A stretch of DNA of 64,000 nt from Gordonia jinhuaensis (GTDB taxonomy: Bacteria > Actinomycetota > Actinomycetes > Mycobacteriales > Mycobacteriaceae), in NCBI RefSeq assembly GCF_014639795.1, contig NZ_BMGC01000006.1, positions 1 to 64,000 of the forward strand, read 5' to 3'. Below, one piece after another: positions 55,286-64,000 of this stretch; the stretch's first letter is position 1; each line of letters begins with the position of its first letter. A program made the translations under genes and the position numbers. The notes under the pieces are model-generated. The model was not told the origin of the DNA. It did not search any database and saw only the letters and a list, made by a program, of their open reading frames with translations.

Positions 55286-58084
55286 TCAGCGAAGCCTTCT
55301 GGGCCCGGAATCGACCACACGTGTCGGCTCCGGGCCCAGCCGTATGGACGCATTGAGCACCGCGGCGCCGGCGGTGCTCACCAGCACCGGGTCGAGCACC
55401 ACACCCCGGACCTCGGGGATGTCGTCGACCAGGGTCGACACCCGGATGAGCAGATCGACCAGCGCGGCGCGGTCGACGGGTGGCTGGCCGCGATACCCGG
55501 CCAGCAGCGGTGCCGACCGCGGCGCGTTCACCAGCCGCCAGGCCTCACTCTCGGTCAGCGGCGTGCCGCGGTAGGCACGATCGCCCAGTACGTCGAAGGT
55601 GACCCCGGCCAGCCCCAGCGAGATCAGCGAACCGAACGACGGGTCGTCGCGCACCCGGACGGCGGTCCCGACACCCTTGGGTGCCATCTGCTGGACCTGC
55701 ATGGTGCGATCGCCGGTGAGCAGGGTCAGCTCGGTGAACGCCGCGGCCACCGACGTGGTGTCCGACAGGTCCAGCCGCGCGCCCTCGCGGTCGAGCCGGC
55801 CACGCCAGTACGGCGACTTGGCCTTCACGGCCACCGGAAAACCGAGCGCGATGGCGGCGTCGACGGCCGCCGCCGCGGTGGTCACCTCCCGGAACGGGGT
55901 GACCTCGATGCCGTAGCTGGCTAGCACCGGCGACGACCCGATGTCGTCGAGGGTGATCGACCGTCCCGGGGTCGCGCCGCTGATCGCCTCGCGAACGTAT
56001 TCGCGAGCCCGTTCGGCGTCGATGCCGCTGGGTCGCACGATGGGTGACTCCGGCCGCGCGAGCCACTCCGCGTAACGCCAGGACCGCCCCAGTGCCGCTG
56101 CCGCACGTTCGGGACCCGAGTACGACGGCAGCGACCCGCGCGCCGGGGCGCCGTCGGTGTCGCGGACGGTGAGTCCCGGTGCGATACCGGTGACGGCCAG
56201 GAAGGTGGTGACCACGGGTTTGGTGGCACCCTGGCTGGCCGCCATCAGTGCCTGCGCATATTCGTCAGGAGCGACGGCGACCGGCGGCACGAACACCACG
56301 ATCACCGCATCGACGTCGTCATCGGCGAGCGCCTCGGCGAGCGCGGTGCGGAACTGGTCGGCGCCTGCACCCGGGCCCAGGTCGACCTGTCCGGCGTTGG
56401 TGAGCCCGAATCCCGCCGCCTCCCCCATCGCGAGCGACGCGAGGACCGTGGAGTTACCCACCACCCGGACCCGACGTCCGGCCGGCAGCGGCTGGTAGGC
56501 GAAGACCATCGCGGTGTCGAAGAGCTCCTCGATCGACCGCACCTGGATGACACCGGCCTCGGCGAGGATGGCACGGGCGGACTCGTCGTCGAGGGTCGAG
56601 TCGTGCGCGGCCTGGGTCGGCGGCAGCGCCTCGCGACCCAGCTTCACCGCGACAATCGGCTTGTGCCGCGCCACATCCCGTGCGAGCCGGTAGAACTTAC
56701 GCGGGTTACCGAACGACTCGAGATAGAGCAGGACCACGTCGGTCGTCTCGTCGGAGTCCCAGTACTGCAACATGTCGTTACCCGACAGGTCGGCCCTGTT
56801 GCCGGCCGAGACGAAGGTCGACAGACCCAGCTGGCGCCGGGCCGCCGCGTCGAGGATCGCGATCCCCAACGCACCCGACTGACAGAAGAATCCGATCCGC
56901 CCGCGGCCCGGCACATGCGGCGCCAGGGTCGCGTTGAGTGCCACGCTCGGATCGTTGTTGGCCACCCCCAGCGCGTTCGGCCCGACCAGTCGCATCCCGT
57001 GCTCTCGCACCGACTTCACCAGGCGCCGTTCGGATTCCATACCCGAGGCGCCACTCTCACCGAAGCCCGACGAGATCACCAGCAGCGTCTTGACACCCTT
57101 GTGCAGACAGTCGGCGAGCACCTCGTCCATCGTGCCGGCCGGCACCGCGACCACCGCGAGGTCCACCGGGTCGGGGATGTCGCGGACGGTCGGATAGGCG
57201 CGTATCCCGCGCACCGCGCGCGCCTCGGCGTTGACCGGATACACCGGACCAGTGAAGCCGTGCTCGACGATGTTGGCCAGCAGGGCGTTGCCGACCTTCT
57301 TGGGGTCGGTGGATGCGCCGATCACCGCCACCGAGGTGGGCCGCAGCATATTCGTCACGCTGCGGGCCTCGGAGGCACGCTCGCGGGCGTTGCGCACGGT
57401 CAGCAGTGCCTCGGTGGGGTCGATGGTGAACTCGACGTTCACGGTGCTGCCGTCGAAGCTGCGCGAGAGCTGATAGCCCGCGTCCCGGAACACGCCGACC
57501 ATGTAGGGGTTCTCGGCCAGCACGTCGGCGGTGAACCGCTCGAAACCGTTCTCCGCGGCCGCCCCGGCGAGATGTTCGAGCAGGATCGGTCCGAGTCCGC
57601 GACCCTGGTGTTCGTCGGCCACCACGAAAGCCACCTCCGCGGTGGTGGCCTTGCCTTCGGCCTTGAGACTCTCGTACACGCCGACGGCGATGATCTCACC
57701 GCCGAGCACCGCGACCAGCGCCACGCGGTCGTGATGGTCGACCGTGGTCATCCGGGCCAGATCGCGCGGCGGGATGGTCGGATACGGCCCGAAATACCGC
57801 ATGTACCGGGTGCGCTCACTCAGCCGCGAATGGAACCGCAGCAGTCCGTCGGCGTCGTCGGGGGTGATGGGACGCAGATGCACCACGCCGCCGTCGGACG
57901 CCAGCACGTCGGCCACCCAGTGCGCCGGGAAATCCCATGGTCCGCGCTTGTCGGGTGCGGGAGTGTCGGGATTGGTCGCCTCACGCACCACCTCCCCCGG
58001 CGGAACGTCGGGCGCATGCACATCGGCGGGCCCGTGTTTCCCGGCGTCGGTGTGCACCGAATCCGCCTGCTGATGCTCAGTCAC
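55286..58084 (-). CDS. GNAT / NDP-forming acyl-CoA ligase fusion (Pat-like)
   Basis: A 932-residue fusion. Residues about 65-225 are a GNAT domain with VADEHQGRGLGPILLEHL. Residues about 240-930 are an acetate-CoA ligase (ADP-forming) module: CoA-binding VAVIGASTDPKKVGNALLANI, succinyl-CoA ligase-like SQGALGIAILDAAARRQLG, and an ATP-grasp end with FPVAVKAKSPYWRGRLDREG. This architecture is used by PatZ-type protein lysine acetyltransferases. The His in QAAHDSTLDDE may be the phospho-His site, so the ligase half might be active. The GTG start overlaps the acuC stop by 8 nt. Confidence 0.85.
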   Translation of the reverse strand: MTEHQQADSVHTDAGKHGPADVHAPDVPPGEVVREATNPDTPAPDKRGPWDFPAHWVADVLASDGGVVHLRPITPDDADGLLRFHSRLSERTRYMRYFGPYPTIPPRDLARMTTVDHHDRVALVAVLGGEIIAVGVYESLKAEGKATTAEVAFVVADEHQGRGLGPILLEHLAGAAAENGFERFTADVLAENPYMVGVFRDAGYQLSRSFDGSTVNVEFTIDPTEALLTVRNARERASEARSVTNMLRPTSVAVIGASTDPKKVGNALLANIVEHGFTGPVYPVNAEARAVRGIRAYPTVRDIPDPVDLAVVAVPAGTMDEVLADCLHKGVKTLLVISSGFGESGASGMESERRLVKSVREHGMRLVGPNALGVANNDPSVALNATLAPHVPGRGRIGFFCQSGALGIAILDAAARRQLGLSTFVSAGNRADLSGNDMLQYWDSDETTDVVLLYLESFGNPRKFYRLARDVARHKPIVAVKLGREALPPTQAAHDSTLDDESARAILAEAGVIQVRSIEELFDTAMVFAYQPLPAGRRVRVVGNSTVLASLAMGEAAGFGLTNAGQVDLGPGAGADQFRTALAEALADDDVDAVIVVFVPPVAVAPDEYAQALMAASQGATKPVVTTFLAVTGIAPGLTVRDTDGAPARGSLPSYSGPERAAAALGRSWRYAEWLARPESPIVRPSGIDAERAREYVREAISGATPGRSITLDDIGSSPVLASYGIEVTPFREVTTAAAAVDAAIALGFPVAVKAKSPYWRGRLDREGARLDLSDTTSVAAAFTELTLLTGDRTMQVQQMAPKGVGTAVRVRDDPSFGSLISLGLAGVTFDVLGDRAYRGTPLTESEAWRLVNAPRSAPLLAGYRGQPPVDRAALVDLLIRVSTLVDDIPEVRGVVLDPVLVSTAGAAVLNASIRLGPEPTRVVDSGPRRLR

Positions 58085-59474
58085 GAGGATCCTCCGGATC
58101 GAGTCCGTGGTAGGGGAAGACCGCGCGGCGGGTGGCGATGATGGCCGCGTCGGTGCTCTGCTGGGCGCGTTCGCTGACCCCGTCGGGGGGATCCGCCCCG
58201 GCATCGCCGTCCCAGGCGACGTAGTCGGTGTCCCCGCCGTCGGTCATCACCGCCACCGGCTCGGCGGTGTAGGCGGGATTGAGCTCGGTGGCAGCGGCAT
58301 GTGCTCGGGCACACCATGATTCGTCGATCGGGGTGGCGGGGTCGATGTCGCGGCGCAGTACCGCACCGATCAGGTGGGTCCAGCTGCGCGGGACCACGTC
58401 GACCACGCCGTACCCGCCGCCGCCCACCGCCAGCCAGCGTCCGTCGCAATGGGTGTCGGCGAGATCGCGCATCGTCAGCATCGCCGACCGTTGACCGTCG
58501 ACGGTCAGTGACAGATCGGTCAGCGGGTCGGCGCGGTGGCTGTCCACACCACACTGACTGACGATCAACTGCGGTCGGAAGGCATTGACCAGAGACGGGA
58601 CAACCGCATGGAATGCCCTCAGCCACAACACATCCGGCGTTCCGGGCATGAGCGGTAGGTTCACCGCATAGCCCGCACCGTCACGTTCACCCACCTCATG
58701 CGGCCAGCCGGTTCCGGGCCACAAGGTGGCCGGGTGCTGGTGCAGTGAGATCGTCAGCACGCGGGGATCTGCCAGAAATCGGTACTGCACGCCGTCGCCG
58801 TGGTGAGCGTCGATGTCGATGTAGGCGATCCGGTCGAAGCCGTGGTCGAGCAGCCAGTCAATGGCCACCGCCGCGTCGTTGTAGATGCAGAACCCCGCTG
58901 CCCGTGCCGGCATCGCATGGTGCATGCCACCGGCGATGTTGACCACCCGACGAGCCGCACCGTTGGCGATCGCGGCTGCCGCAGCGGTGGTACCGCCCAC
59001 GAGCAGCGAGGCTGCCTCGTGCATACCCGAGAACACCGGGTTGTCGATGTCACCGAGGCCGTAGAGCCGGGCGAGGGTCTCCCCCGACATCCCCGGCATC
59101 CCGCTGCCGGCCGCCCGCACGGCGTCGATGTACGACCGCGCGTGCACACGCTGCAACAGCGGGTCGTCGGCGTAGAACGGCCGATCCGGTTCGACACCGT
59201 CGAGGATCCCCATGCTCTGGGCCAGCGACATGGTGAGCGCGAGGCGGACGGGATTCATCGGATGATCGGGGGTCCACCGGTACGAGAGGAAGTCCTCGCT
59301 CCAGATCACCGCCGCATCCGAGGGCGACCCGCCGTCGGCCACCGACAGCCTGGGCGCCGCGCCGGCACCCGGGCCTCCGCGGTCTGCGACGCGCTCATCC
59401 GGCAGCGGAACGCCCTCGGACAACCCGGAGGTGTCGGATCCGCGACGTGCTGCCCGCGACATGTGTGCACTCAC
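58077..59474 (-). CDS. acuC: AcuC-type class I lysine deacetylase
   Basis: A 465-residue deacetylase of the histone-deacetylase family. HPMNPVRLALTMSLAQSMGIL is the family start, GGMHHAMPARAAGFCIYNDAAVAI carries the catalytic His pair, DIDAHHGDGVQYRFL the zinc ligands and LAVGGGGYGVVDVVPRSW the Gly-rich end. An N-terminal tail of about 55 residues is extra. GTG 59474 or ATG 59462 may be used; no strong ribosome site. In other bacteria AcuC deacetylates acetyl-CoA synthetase, opposite to AcuA/Pat; here the partner overlaps it. Confidence 0.9.
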   Translation of the reverse strand: MSAHMSRAARRGSDTSGLSEGVPLPDERVADRGGPGAGAAPRLSVADGGSPSDAAVIWSEDFLSYRWTPDHPMNPVRLALTMSLAQSMGILDGVEPDRPFYADDPLLQRVHARSYIDAVRAAGSGMPGMSGETLARLYGLGDIDNPVFSGMHEAASLLVGGTTAAAAAIANGAARRVVNIAGGMHHAMPARAAGFCIYNDAAVAIDWLLDHGFDRIAYIDIDAHHGDGVQYRFLADPRVLTISLHQHPATLWPGTGWPHEVGERDGAGYAVNLPLMPGTPDVLWLRAFHAVVPSLVNAFRPQLIVSQCGVDSHRADPLTDLSLTVDGQRSAMLTMRDLADTHCDGRWLAVGGGGYGVVDVVPRSWTHLIGAVLRRDIDPATPIDESWCARAHAAATELNPAYTAEPVAVMTDGGDTDYVAWDGDAGADPPDGVSERAQQSTDAAIIATRRAVFPYHGLDPEDPRD

Positions 59475-59722
59475 AGTCTGAGGCTATGCCGCCGGCCGTG
59501 GGGGCCATGGGCGTTTTCGACTGTCGCCCCTGTCACTCCGCGCCTGCCACGTGCGACGGTCCCTCGGTCCTGTCGCCGTCGAGGGAGCTGTGGACACGCA
59601 CCCACGGCGACGTGACCGAACCCTGGTCCACCTGCGCCGATCGGACCGGCGCCGACCGCATCGCACCGCGCCGGGATTGACGGACATGGAGGGTACCCTT
59701 GAACACGACCGAAGGGATGGCC

Positions 59723-60409
59723 GTGAACGATCTTGTCGACACCACCGAGATGTACCTGCGCACGATCTACGACCTCGAGGAAGAGGGTGTGGTGCCACTG
59801 CGCGCCCGGATCGCCGAACGACTCGACCAGAGCGGCCCGACGGTGTCGCAGACCGTCGCCCGCATGGAGCGTGACGGCCTGGTCCACGTCGCCGGAGACC
59901 GCCACCTCGAGCTCACCGACAAGGGTCGTTCCCTCGCCGTGTCGGTGATGCGCAAACACCGCCTGGCCGAGCGCTTGCTGGTCGACATCATCGGGATGCC
60001 GTGGGAAGACGTGCACGCCGAGGCGTGCCGCTGGGAGCACGTGATGAGCGAGGACGTCGAACGGCGACTCGTCGAGGTGCTCGACCATCCCACCACCTCC
60101 CCGTACGGCAACCCGATCCCCGGACTCGAACGGCTGGGCATCGACTCGTCCGCCGCCGTCGCGTTCGCGTCGACACGTCTGGCCGACCTGCCCCAGGGTG
60201 AGCCGGTGGCCGTGATCGTCCGCCGGCTCTCCGAACACGCCCAGTCCGACGTCGACGTCATCACGGCTCTGCGGGAGGCAGGCGTCGTTCCCGACGCACG
60301 CGTGACCGTCACCGTCACGCCGTCCTCGGTCAAGGTCGATGCACCCGGACATGAGGGGCTCGAACTGTCGGGCGACATGGCACACGCCGTCTTCGTCGAG
60401 AAGATCTGA
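59723..60409 (+). CDS. ideR: Iron-dependent repressor IdeR/DtxR
   Basis: A 228-residue DtxR-family repressor. GTG 59723 is chosen because GAAGGG is 6 nt upstream and numbering then equals M. tuberculosis Ide[22 protein letters not shown] begins the protein; [22 protein letters not shown] is the recognition helix region. Metal ligands are in place: M10, C102, E105, H106, H79, E83, H98. The SH3-like C-terminal domain keeps the E..Q of SEHAQSD. It represses siderophore genes under iron. Confidence 0.95.
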   Translation: MNDLVDTTEMYLRTIYDLEEEGVVPLRARIAERLDQSGPTVSQTVARMERDGLVHVAGDRHLELTDKGRSLAVSVMRKHRLAERLLVDIIGMPWEDVHAEACRWEHVMSEDVERRLVEVLDHPTTSPYGNPIPGLERLGIDSSAAVAFASTRLADLPQGEPVAVIVRRLSEHAQSDVDVITALREAGVVPDARVTVTVTPSSVKVDAPGHEGLELSGDMAHAVFVEKI

Positions 60410-60417
60410 CGCTACCG

Positions 60418-61392
60418 ATGAGACTTCTCGTCACCGGCGGCGCCGGCTACGTGGGTTCGGTGTGCTCGCGCGTCCTCATCGAGGCCGGCCACGAACTCAC
60501 GGTGATCGACAATCTGTCCACCGGCAACCGCGAGGCCGTCGCGCCGGGCGCACGCTTCGTCCAGGGCGACGTGGCCGATGTGGCCGCCGACGTGCTGGGC
60601 GAGGAATCGTTCGACGGTGTGGTGCATTTCGCCGCCCGCTCACTGGTCGGCGAGTCCGTCGAGAAGCCCGAGCTCTACTGGTACGGCAACGTCGTGGAGA
60701 CGCTGGCACTACTGGAGGCCATGCGACAGACCGTCACTCCGCGGCTCGTCTTCTCCTCCACCGCCGCCACCTACGGGGAACCCGAGGTTGTGCCGATCGT
60801 CGAGTCGGCGCCGACCCGTCCCACGAACCCGTACGGGGCCACCAAACTCGCGATCGATCACGCGATCGCCGACTACTGCCATGCACACGGCCTGGCCGCG
60901 GTGAGCCTGCGGTACTTCAACGTCGCGGGTGCCTACGGCGGTGCCGGCGAGAATCGTGCCATCGAGACCCATCTGATCCCGATCGTGTTGCAGGCCGCCC
61001 TCGGCATCCGTCCGGACGTCAAGATCTTCGGCACCGACTTCCCCACCGACGATGGCACCGCGATCCGTGACTACATCCACGTCGCCGACCTCGCCGATGC
61101 GCACCTGTTGGCACTCGAGTCGGCCATCTCGGGCCGTCATGCGGTCTACAACCTCGGCAGCGGCACGGGATACTCTGTGCGCGAGGTGATCTCGACATGT
61201 ATGGATGTCACCGGCATCGACATCCCGGTACAGGAGGCACCCCGCCGCGCAGGCGACCCGGCAGTGCTCATCGCCTCGAGCGACAAGGCGATCGCCGAGC
61301 TCGGGTGGAAGCCCACGCGCACCGAACTGCCCACCATCGTCTCCGACGCGTGGGACTTCACCCGGACCCTCGCCGAGCACACCTCCGCCTGA
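60418..61392 (+). CDS. galE: UDP-glucose 4-epimerase
   Basis: A 324-residue short-chain epimerase. [22 protein letters not shown] is the NAD motif, [17 protein letters not shown] the conserved core, [11 protein letters not shown] the catalytic Ser/Thr, and [11 protein letters not shown] the Tyr-x3-Lys. It interconverts UDP-glucose and UDP-galactose for arabinogalactan. Eight bp after ideR, an order also seen as dtxR-galE in corynebacteria. Confidence 0.93.
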   Translation: MRLLVTGGAGYVGSVCSRVLIEAGHELTVIDNLSTGNREAVAPGARFVQGDVADVAADVLGEESFDGVVHFAARSLVGESVEKPELYWYGNVVETLALLEAMRQTVTPRLVFSSTAATYGEPEVVPIVESAPTRPTNPYGATKLAIDHAIADYCHAHGLAAVSLRYFNVAGAYGGAGENRAIETHLIPIVLQAALGIRPDVKIFGTDFPTDDGTAIRDYIHVADLADAHLLALESAISGRHAVYNLGSGTGYSVREVISTCMDVTGIDIPVQEAPRRAGDPAVLIASSDKAIAELGWKPTRTELPTIVSDAWDFTRTLAEHTSA

Positions 61393-61445
61393 ACCCTGGC
61401 GCATGAACTCTGGCGCCTGAGCCCGGGCGCTCGAACCCTGGCGGA
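61390..61445. repeat. Four 14-bp tandem repeats starting at the galE stop
   Basis: Units at 61390, 61404, 61418 and 61432 follow TGAACCCTGGCGCA with one to four differences. The galE stop is the first three bases of unit one. Confidence 0.8.
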
Positions 61446-61510
61446 GGTCGGCCGGTGATCGAGCCGGGACCGATCGTCTTCCATCGACCTCATCCACCCG
61501 GGGATGTGTA

Positions 61511-62575
61511 TCAGCATGCCCAATCCAATTCCGGTGCAGGCAGTGTCACACCGAATTCGTCGGCGAGGTCATAGCTGTAGTCGATGATCCCGGCGAGTTC
61601 TCGGGGGTGCATTCCCCGCGCGAGCGCACTGTCGAGCAGACAGGCGAGGTTGTAGTCGCTGCACGAGGCGAGCGCGACCTCGAAGGCGGTGCCGGCCATC
61701 CCGCCATGCCCCTGGACGTAGTAGAGGTGGCCCAGAAGCGTTGCCGCCGGGGCGCGTTCGGGTCCATCGAGCGCCCTCACGAGATCGGTGTAGACCTGTT
61801 CGGCGCGGGAACTCAGCCCGGTCACGGCCAGCGCCATCATCGCGTCACGGACATGTATGTGCGCCAGCGCCTGTCGCACCACCTCGCGTTCCCAGCAGGT
61901 CTGCGTACCGTCGAACGCCGCGATCACGGTGATCGCCTCGGCGAGGAGTTCACCCGGTGCGAGATCGGGCAGGTCCATCCGGTCGCCGTGCACCACACAT
62001 GTGGGCTCCGAGCAGTCCTCGACGTCGCGAGGCGACAGGGAGCGGGCCAGGTCAGCCCGACTGGCATGGGTTTCGCGACCCTGGATCACCGCTTGAGCCA
62101 CCGCCATCGGAGAGATGAGGGGATCGCCGATGACGCCGGTGTCACCGAGGTGTTCGGGCGTGGCGTGCGTGACGGTCCAGCGGGCGCCGGCGATCATCTG
62201 TGGCACCACCACCCCCACGCACAGATACGACGTCGGCCCCAGCGCGCGAGCGACCGCGGTGAACACGCGACGATAGACCGCCGACTGCCCATCGTGGCGG
62301 TCGTCGACGATCACCGCGAACACGTCGCCGAAGCCCTGCTGTTCGCAGACCGCACCGAGGTGGTCGATCACGCTGAGCAGATGGGGCGACAGCAGCTTGT
62401 CGCCGGGCCCCTCGAGCAGGATGTCGAAGCGCATGCTCGCACCGATGCGGGCGCTGTCGGGCTCGAAGGCGACCAGCACCAGCGACCGCTCGGGCACGAA
62501 GCCGAGCATGCCGGGTATCGCGGTGAGCAGATCGGTCATGTCGTGGAGAGAGACCACGTGGCGTCGGGATGTCAT
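61511..62575 (-). CDS. DUF4192 protein
   Basis: A 354-residue protein of DUF4192: LTAIPGMLGFVPERSLVLVAFE at the N-terminus, VFAVIVDDRHD, and a helical C-terminal part (ALAHIHVRDAMMALAVTGLS, GTAFEVALASCSDYNLACLLDSALARGM). Common near ideR/sigB in actinomycetes; function unknown. No signal or membrane segment. Confidence 0.82.
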   Translation of the reverse strand: MTSRRHVVSLHDMTDLLTAIPGMLGFVPERSLVLVAFEPDSARIGASMRFDILLEGPGDKLLSPHLLSVIDHLGAVCEQQGFGDVFAVIVDDRHDGQSAVYRRVFTAVARALGPTSYLCVGVVVPQMIAGARWTVTHATPEHLGDTGVIGDPLISPMAVAQAVIQGRETHASRADLARSLSPRDVEDCSEPTCVVHGDRMDLPDLAPGELLAEAITVIAAFDGTQTCWEREVVRQALAHIHVRDAMMALAVTGLSSRAEQVYTDLVRALDGPERAPAATLLGHLYYVQGHGGMAGTAFEVALASCSDYNLACLLDSALARGMHPRELAGIIDYSYDLADEFGVTLPAPELDWAC

Positions 62576-62674
62576 GACCCCAGCGTCGCGCCCGGTCGCG
62601 TCTGTCAGCGCCCGCCGGCACGCCCGAAACACGAGTTGTCCACGTTCGCGGATCTGTCCCCAACCCTGACGGGG

Positions 62675-63415
62675 TCACTGTCCTCGGGAACGCTTGACCG
62701 CCTTGGTGAAGACCTCGTCGAGAGCCTGACCGTCGGGGGTGGCGGAGGCGCCGGTCCCCACATATGCCGCATAGACCCGGATGCCGTTGTTCTGTGCGAT
62801 GAGGATCGTCGACGTGGTGACCGGCTGCGTGGGCGCGCTCAGCTGGTGTACCTCGCGGCGCAGCGCGATCGATTCCTGCGAGGTGACCGGTGCCGGCGGG
62901 AGCATCGTGGTGACCACCGACGTCCTCGTGGAGCCGGAGGTGACCGTGTATCTCGGGCAGCGCCGGGCCTGATCGGCCACCGTCGCCAACGGCGAGTCCA
63001 CGGTCGCGGTCACCACGCTCAGATGCGCATCCCCGGAGGGCGACAACGCGTCGAGCACAACCGCTTTTGTCGGATCGAGAGAGTCCGGAAGACATCCCGC
63101 CGGTGCGGTCGTGGCTCCCGGGCGCGCACCGGTGAGGTCGTTGAGCAGATTCGGGGCTTGCGCCGCGGGGATCTGCGCCGCCGAGTAGCCGGCGGGGAAC
63201 TCGTCGACTCGCAGCGATCTCGACTGCAACCCCGACCCGGGATCGTCGCTCGGAGCCGCGCTCCCCGTCGACCCGACGACCGTCAGATCCGCTCCGCCGG
63301 CCACCGCACTTCCGCTCACCTGGCGCTCACATGCCGCAGCCGGGGCGATCGCCACCACGAGCGCGAACGGCAGCCACAGACGTCTCGCACACCGAAGGCT
63401 GCTCATTGGGTCCAC
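62675..63415 (-). CDS. Secreted lipoprotein, hypothetical
   Basis: A 246-residue exported protein; signal MDPMSSLRCARRLWLPFALVVAIAPA with the lipobox-like AAAC (start GTG 63415 with AAGG 7 nt upstream; ATG 63406 possible). It has three later cysteines. No domain recognised; weakly similar to DUF5642/sensor-like mycobacterial lipoproteins. Confidence 0.65.
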   Translation of the reverse strand: MDPMSSLRCARRLWLPFALVVAIAPAAACERQVSGSAVAGGADLTVVGSTGSAAPSDDPGSGLQSRSLRVDEFPAGYSAAQIPAAQAPNLLNDLTGARPGATTAPAGCLPDSLDPTKAVVLDALSPSGDAHLSVVTATVDSPLATVADQARRCPRYTVTSGSTRTSVVTTMLPPAPVTSQESIALRREVHQLSAPTQPVTTSTILIAQNNGIRVYAAYVGTGASATPDGQALDEVFTKAVKRSRGQ

Positions 63416-63507
63416 TTTGCCACCTTCACGGCGTTACCAGCGGATCGACACAGCGCTACGGACGTGAAGTGGTTGGCCGGGCACCGACGGTGCCCTACAC
63501 TCGGGTC

Positions 63508-64000
63508 ATGAGCGCAGTGGCGATCACCATCATCATTGTCACCGTCGTGGTCGCGATTCTCATCGTCGCCGGCGCGGCCTGGTACGCACTCGACTCCGAT
63601 CGCCGGATTCGTCGGTTCGCCTCGTCGACCGACGTGGTCCCGGGTCGCCCGAGCAGCGCCCCCCAGTCGTGGACCCATTCGACCGAACCCGAAGCCCTTC
63701 TGCACCAACGCCTCCGGTACGCGATCGCCTCGGTGCACGAGAATCCGACAGTGAGCGGCGACGAGAGCGCCAGCGTCGCGCGCGATCAGCTCGACGATGC
63801 GGTGGTCGCGCTCGACGATCAGCTCGTGGAACTGGCCGGCAACCGCGACGCACCCGACTACGACACCGACCTCCACCGCGCCGACGCCAAAGTCGCCACA
63901 CTCGAACGTCTTCCGGGTCGGATCTGGGGTGTTTCGGCGCAGGAGGCCGAACGCGACATCGTCGCCGTCACCGCGACACTGCGCAGCGACGGCGACGTGC
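63508..64000 (+). CDS. Membrane-anchored hypothetical protein (incomplete at window edge)
   Basis: The frame is open from ATG 63508 to the window end (164 codons seen). One N-terminal membrane helix (AVAITIIIVTVVVAILIVAGAAWYAL) precedes a hydrophilic, helical cytoplasmic domain (RLRYAIASVHENP, ARDQLDDAVVALDDQLVELAG). Divergent from the lipoprotein gene with a 92-bp gap. No family recognised. Confidence 0.7.
   Translation, partial: MSAVAITIIIVTVVVAILIVAGAAWYALDSDRRIRRFASSTDVVPGRPSSAPQSWTHSTEPEALLHQRLRYAIASVHENPTVSGDESASVARDQLDDAVVALDDQLVELAGNRDAPDYDTDLHRADAKVATLERLPGRIWGVSAQEAERDIVAVTATLRSDGDV

Noticed and set aside
55286-58204. Start of the acetyltransferase fusion at 58204
   Set aside because: Forty extra residues are Pro/Ser/Arg-rich and lie inside acuC; GTG 58084 overlapping the acuC stop is more plausible.
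59677-59705. Sigma-70-type promoter TTGACG for ideR
   Set aside because: The hexamer at proper spacing (TGAACA) is a poor -10, and the better TACCCT is only 11 bp away; not called.
59475-59722. IdeR iron box in the acuC-ideR gap
   Set aside because: No sequence resembling TTAGGTTAGGCTAACCTAA was found there.

Overview
The window is high-GC actinobacterial chromosome, most likely from a mycolic-acid genus such as Gordonia. The evidence is local. Mycobacteriales markers are present: the arabinofuranosyltransferase AftC, Cei, an IdeR whose metal ligands keep their M. tuberculosis numbering, and HemQ-type haem synthesis. From about 19.2 kb to 60.4 kb the gene order also follows, from memory and with substitutions, the M. 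tuberculosis segment Rv2670c-Rv2711. Genus assignment is inference.

Layout. (1) 1-3.3 kb: the tail of an IS3-type transposase, an orphan hypothetical gene, tRNA-Val(CAC) on the minus strand with its own terminator, a tRNA-Gly/Cys/Val trio, a proline-rich lipoprotein and a small unknown gene. (2) 3.3-4.9 kb: a secreted DUF4185 (GH183-like) protein interrupted by a frameshift. (3) 5.0-17.4 kb: a complete choline-to-glycine catabolic locus. It holds choline oxidase, betaine aldehyde dehydrogenase, Rieske glycine betaine monooxygenase with its reductase, dimethylglycine oxidase, monomeric sarcosine oxidase, an APC permease and an IclR regulator. A 19-bp palindrome of the form TGTTGCG-N5-CGCAACA lies upstream of each of the three transcription units. 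(4) 17.6-24.5 kb: DUF218 protein, GNAT, ZapE, RibD-like reductase, secreted hydrolase, AftC, MsrB. (5) 24.6-27.8 kb: a tightly overlapping hemE-hemY-hemQ operon (coproporphyrin branch). (6) 27.9-33.2 kb: DUF3000, RNase D, Dxs, RNA methyltransferase. (7) 33.2-36.8 kb: a KimA-like potassium permease divergent from two TrkA-type RCK proteins. (8) 36.9-44.5 kb: small conserved Mycobacteriales genes, dut, cei, suhB, ppgK. (9) 44.8-55.2 kb: sigA, a set of small DUF genes, a helicase, a YihY protein, a methyltransferase and sigB. (10) 55.3-64 kb: a GNAT/acyl-CoA-ligase fusion overlapping acuC, then ideR-galE, a DUF4192 protein, a lipoprotein and an incomplete membrane protein.

How the parts work together. 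The choline locus would oxidise choline to betaine with O2, demethylate it stepwise to glycine, and capture one C1 unit on folate. The TGTTGCG palindromes suggest local control by the linked IclR protein. sigB carries a clear ECF-type (SigE/SigH-like) promoter. acuC and the acetyltransferase fusion look like a translationally coupled protein deacetylation/acetylation pair.

The most unusual structural feature is a set of short tandem duplications (14-20 bp units) that begin at or span the stop codons of msrB, trkA, cei, ppgK, sigB and galE. No CRISPR array, intact insertion sequence or prophage was seen.
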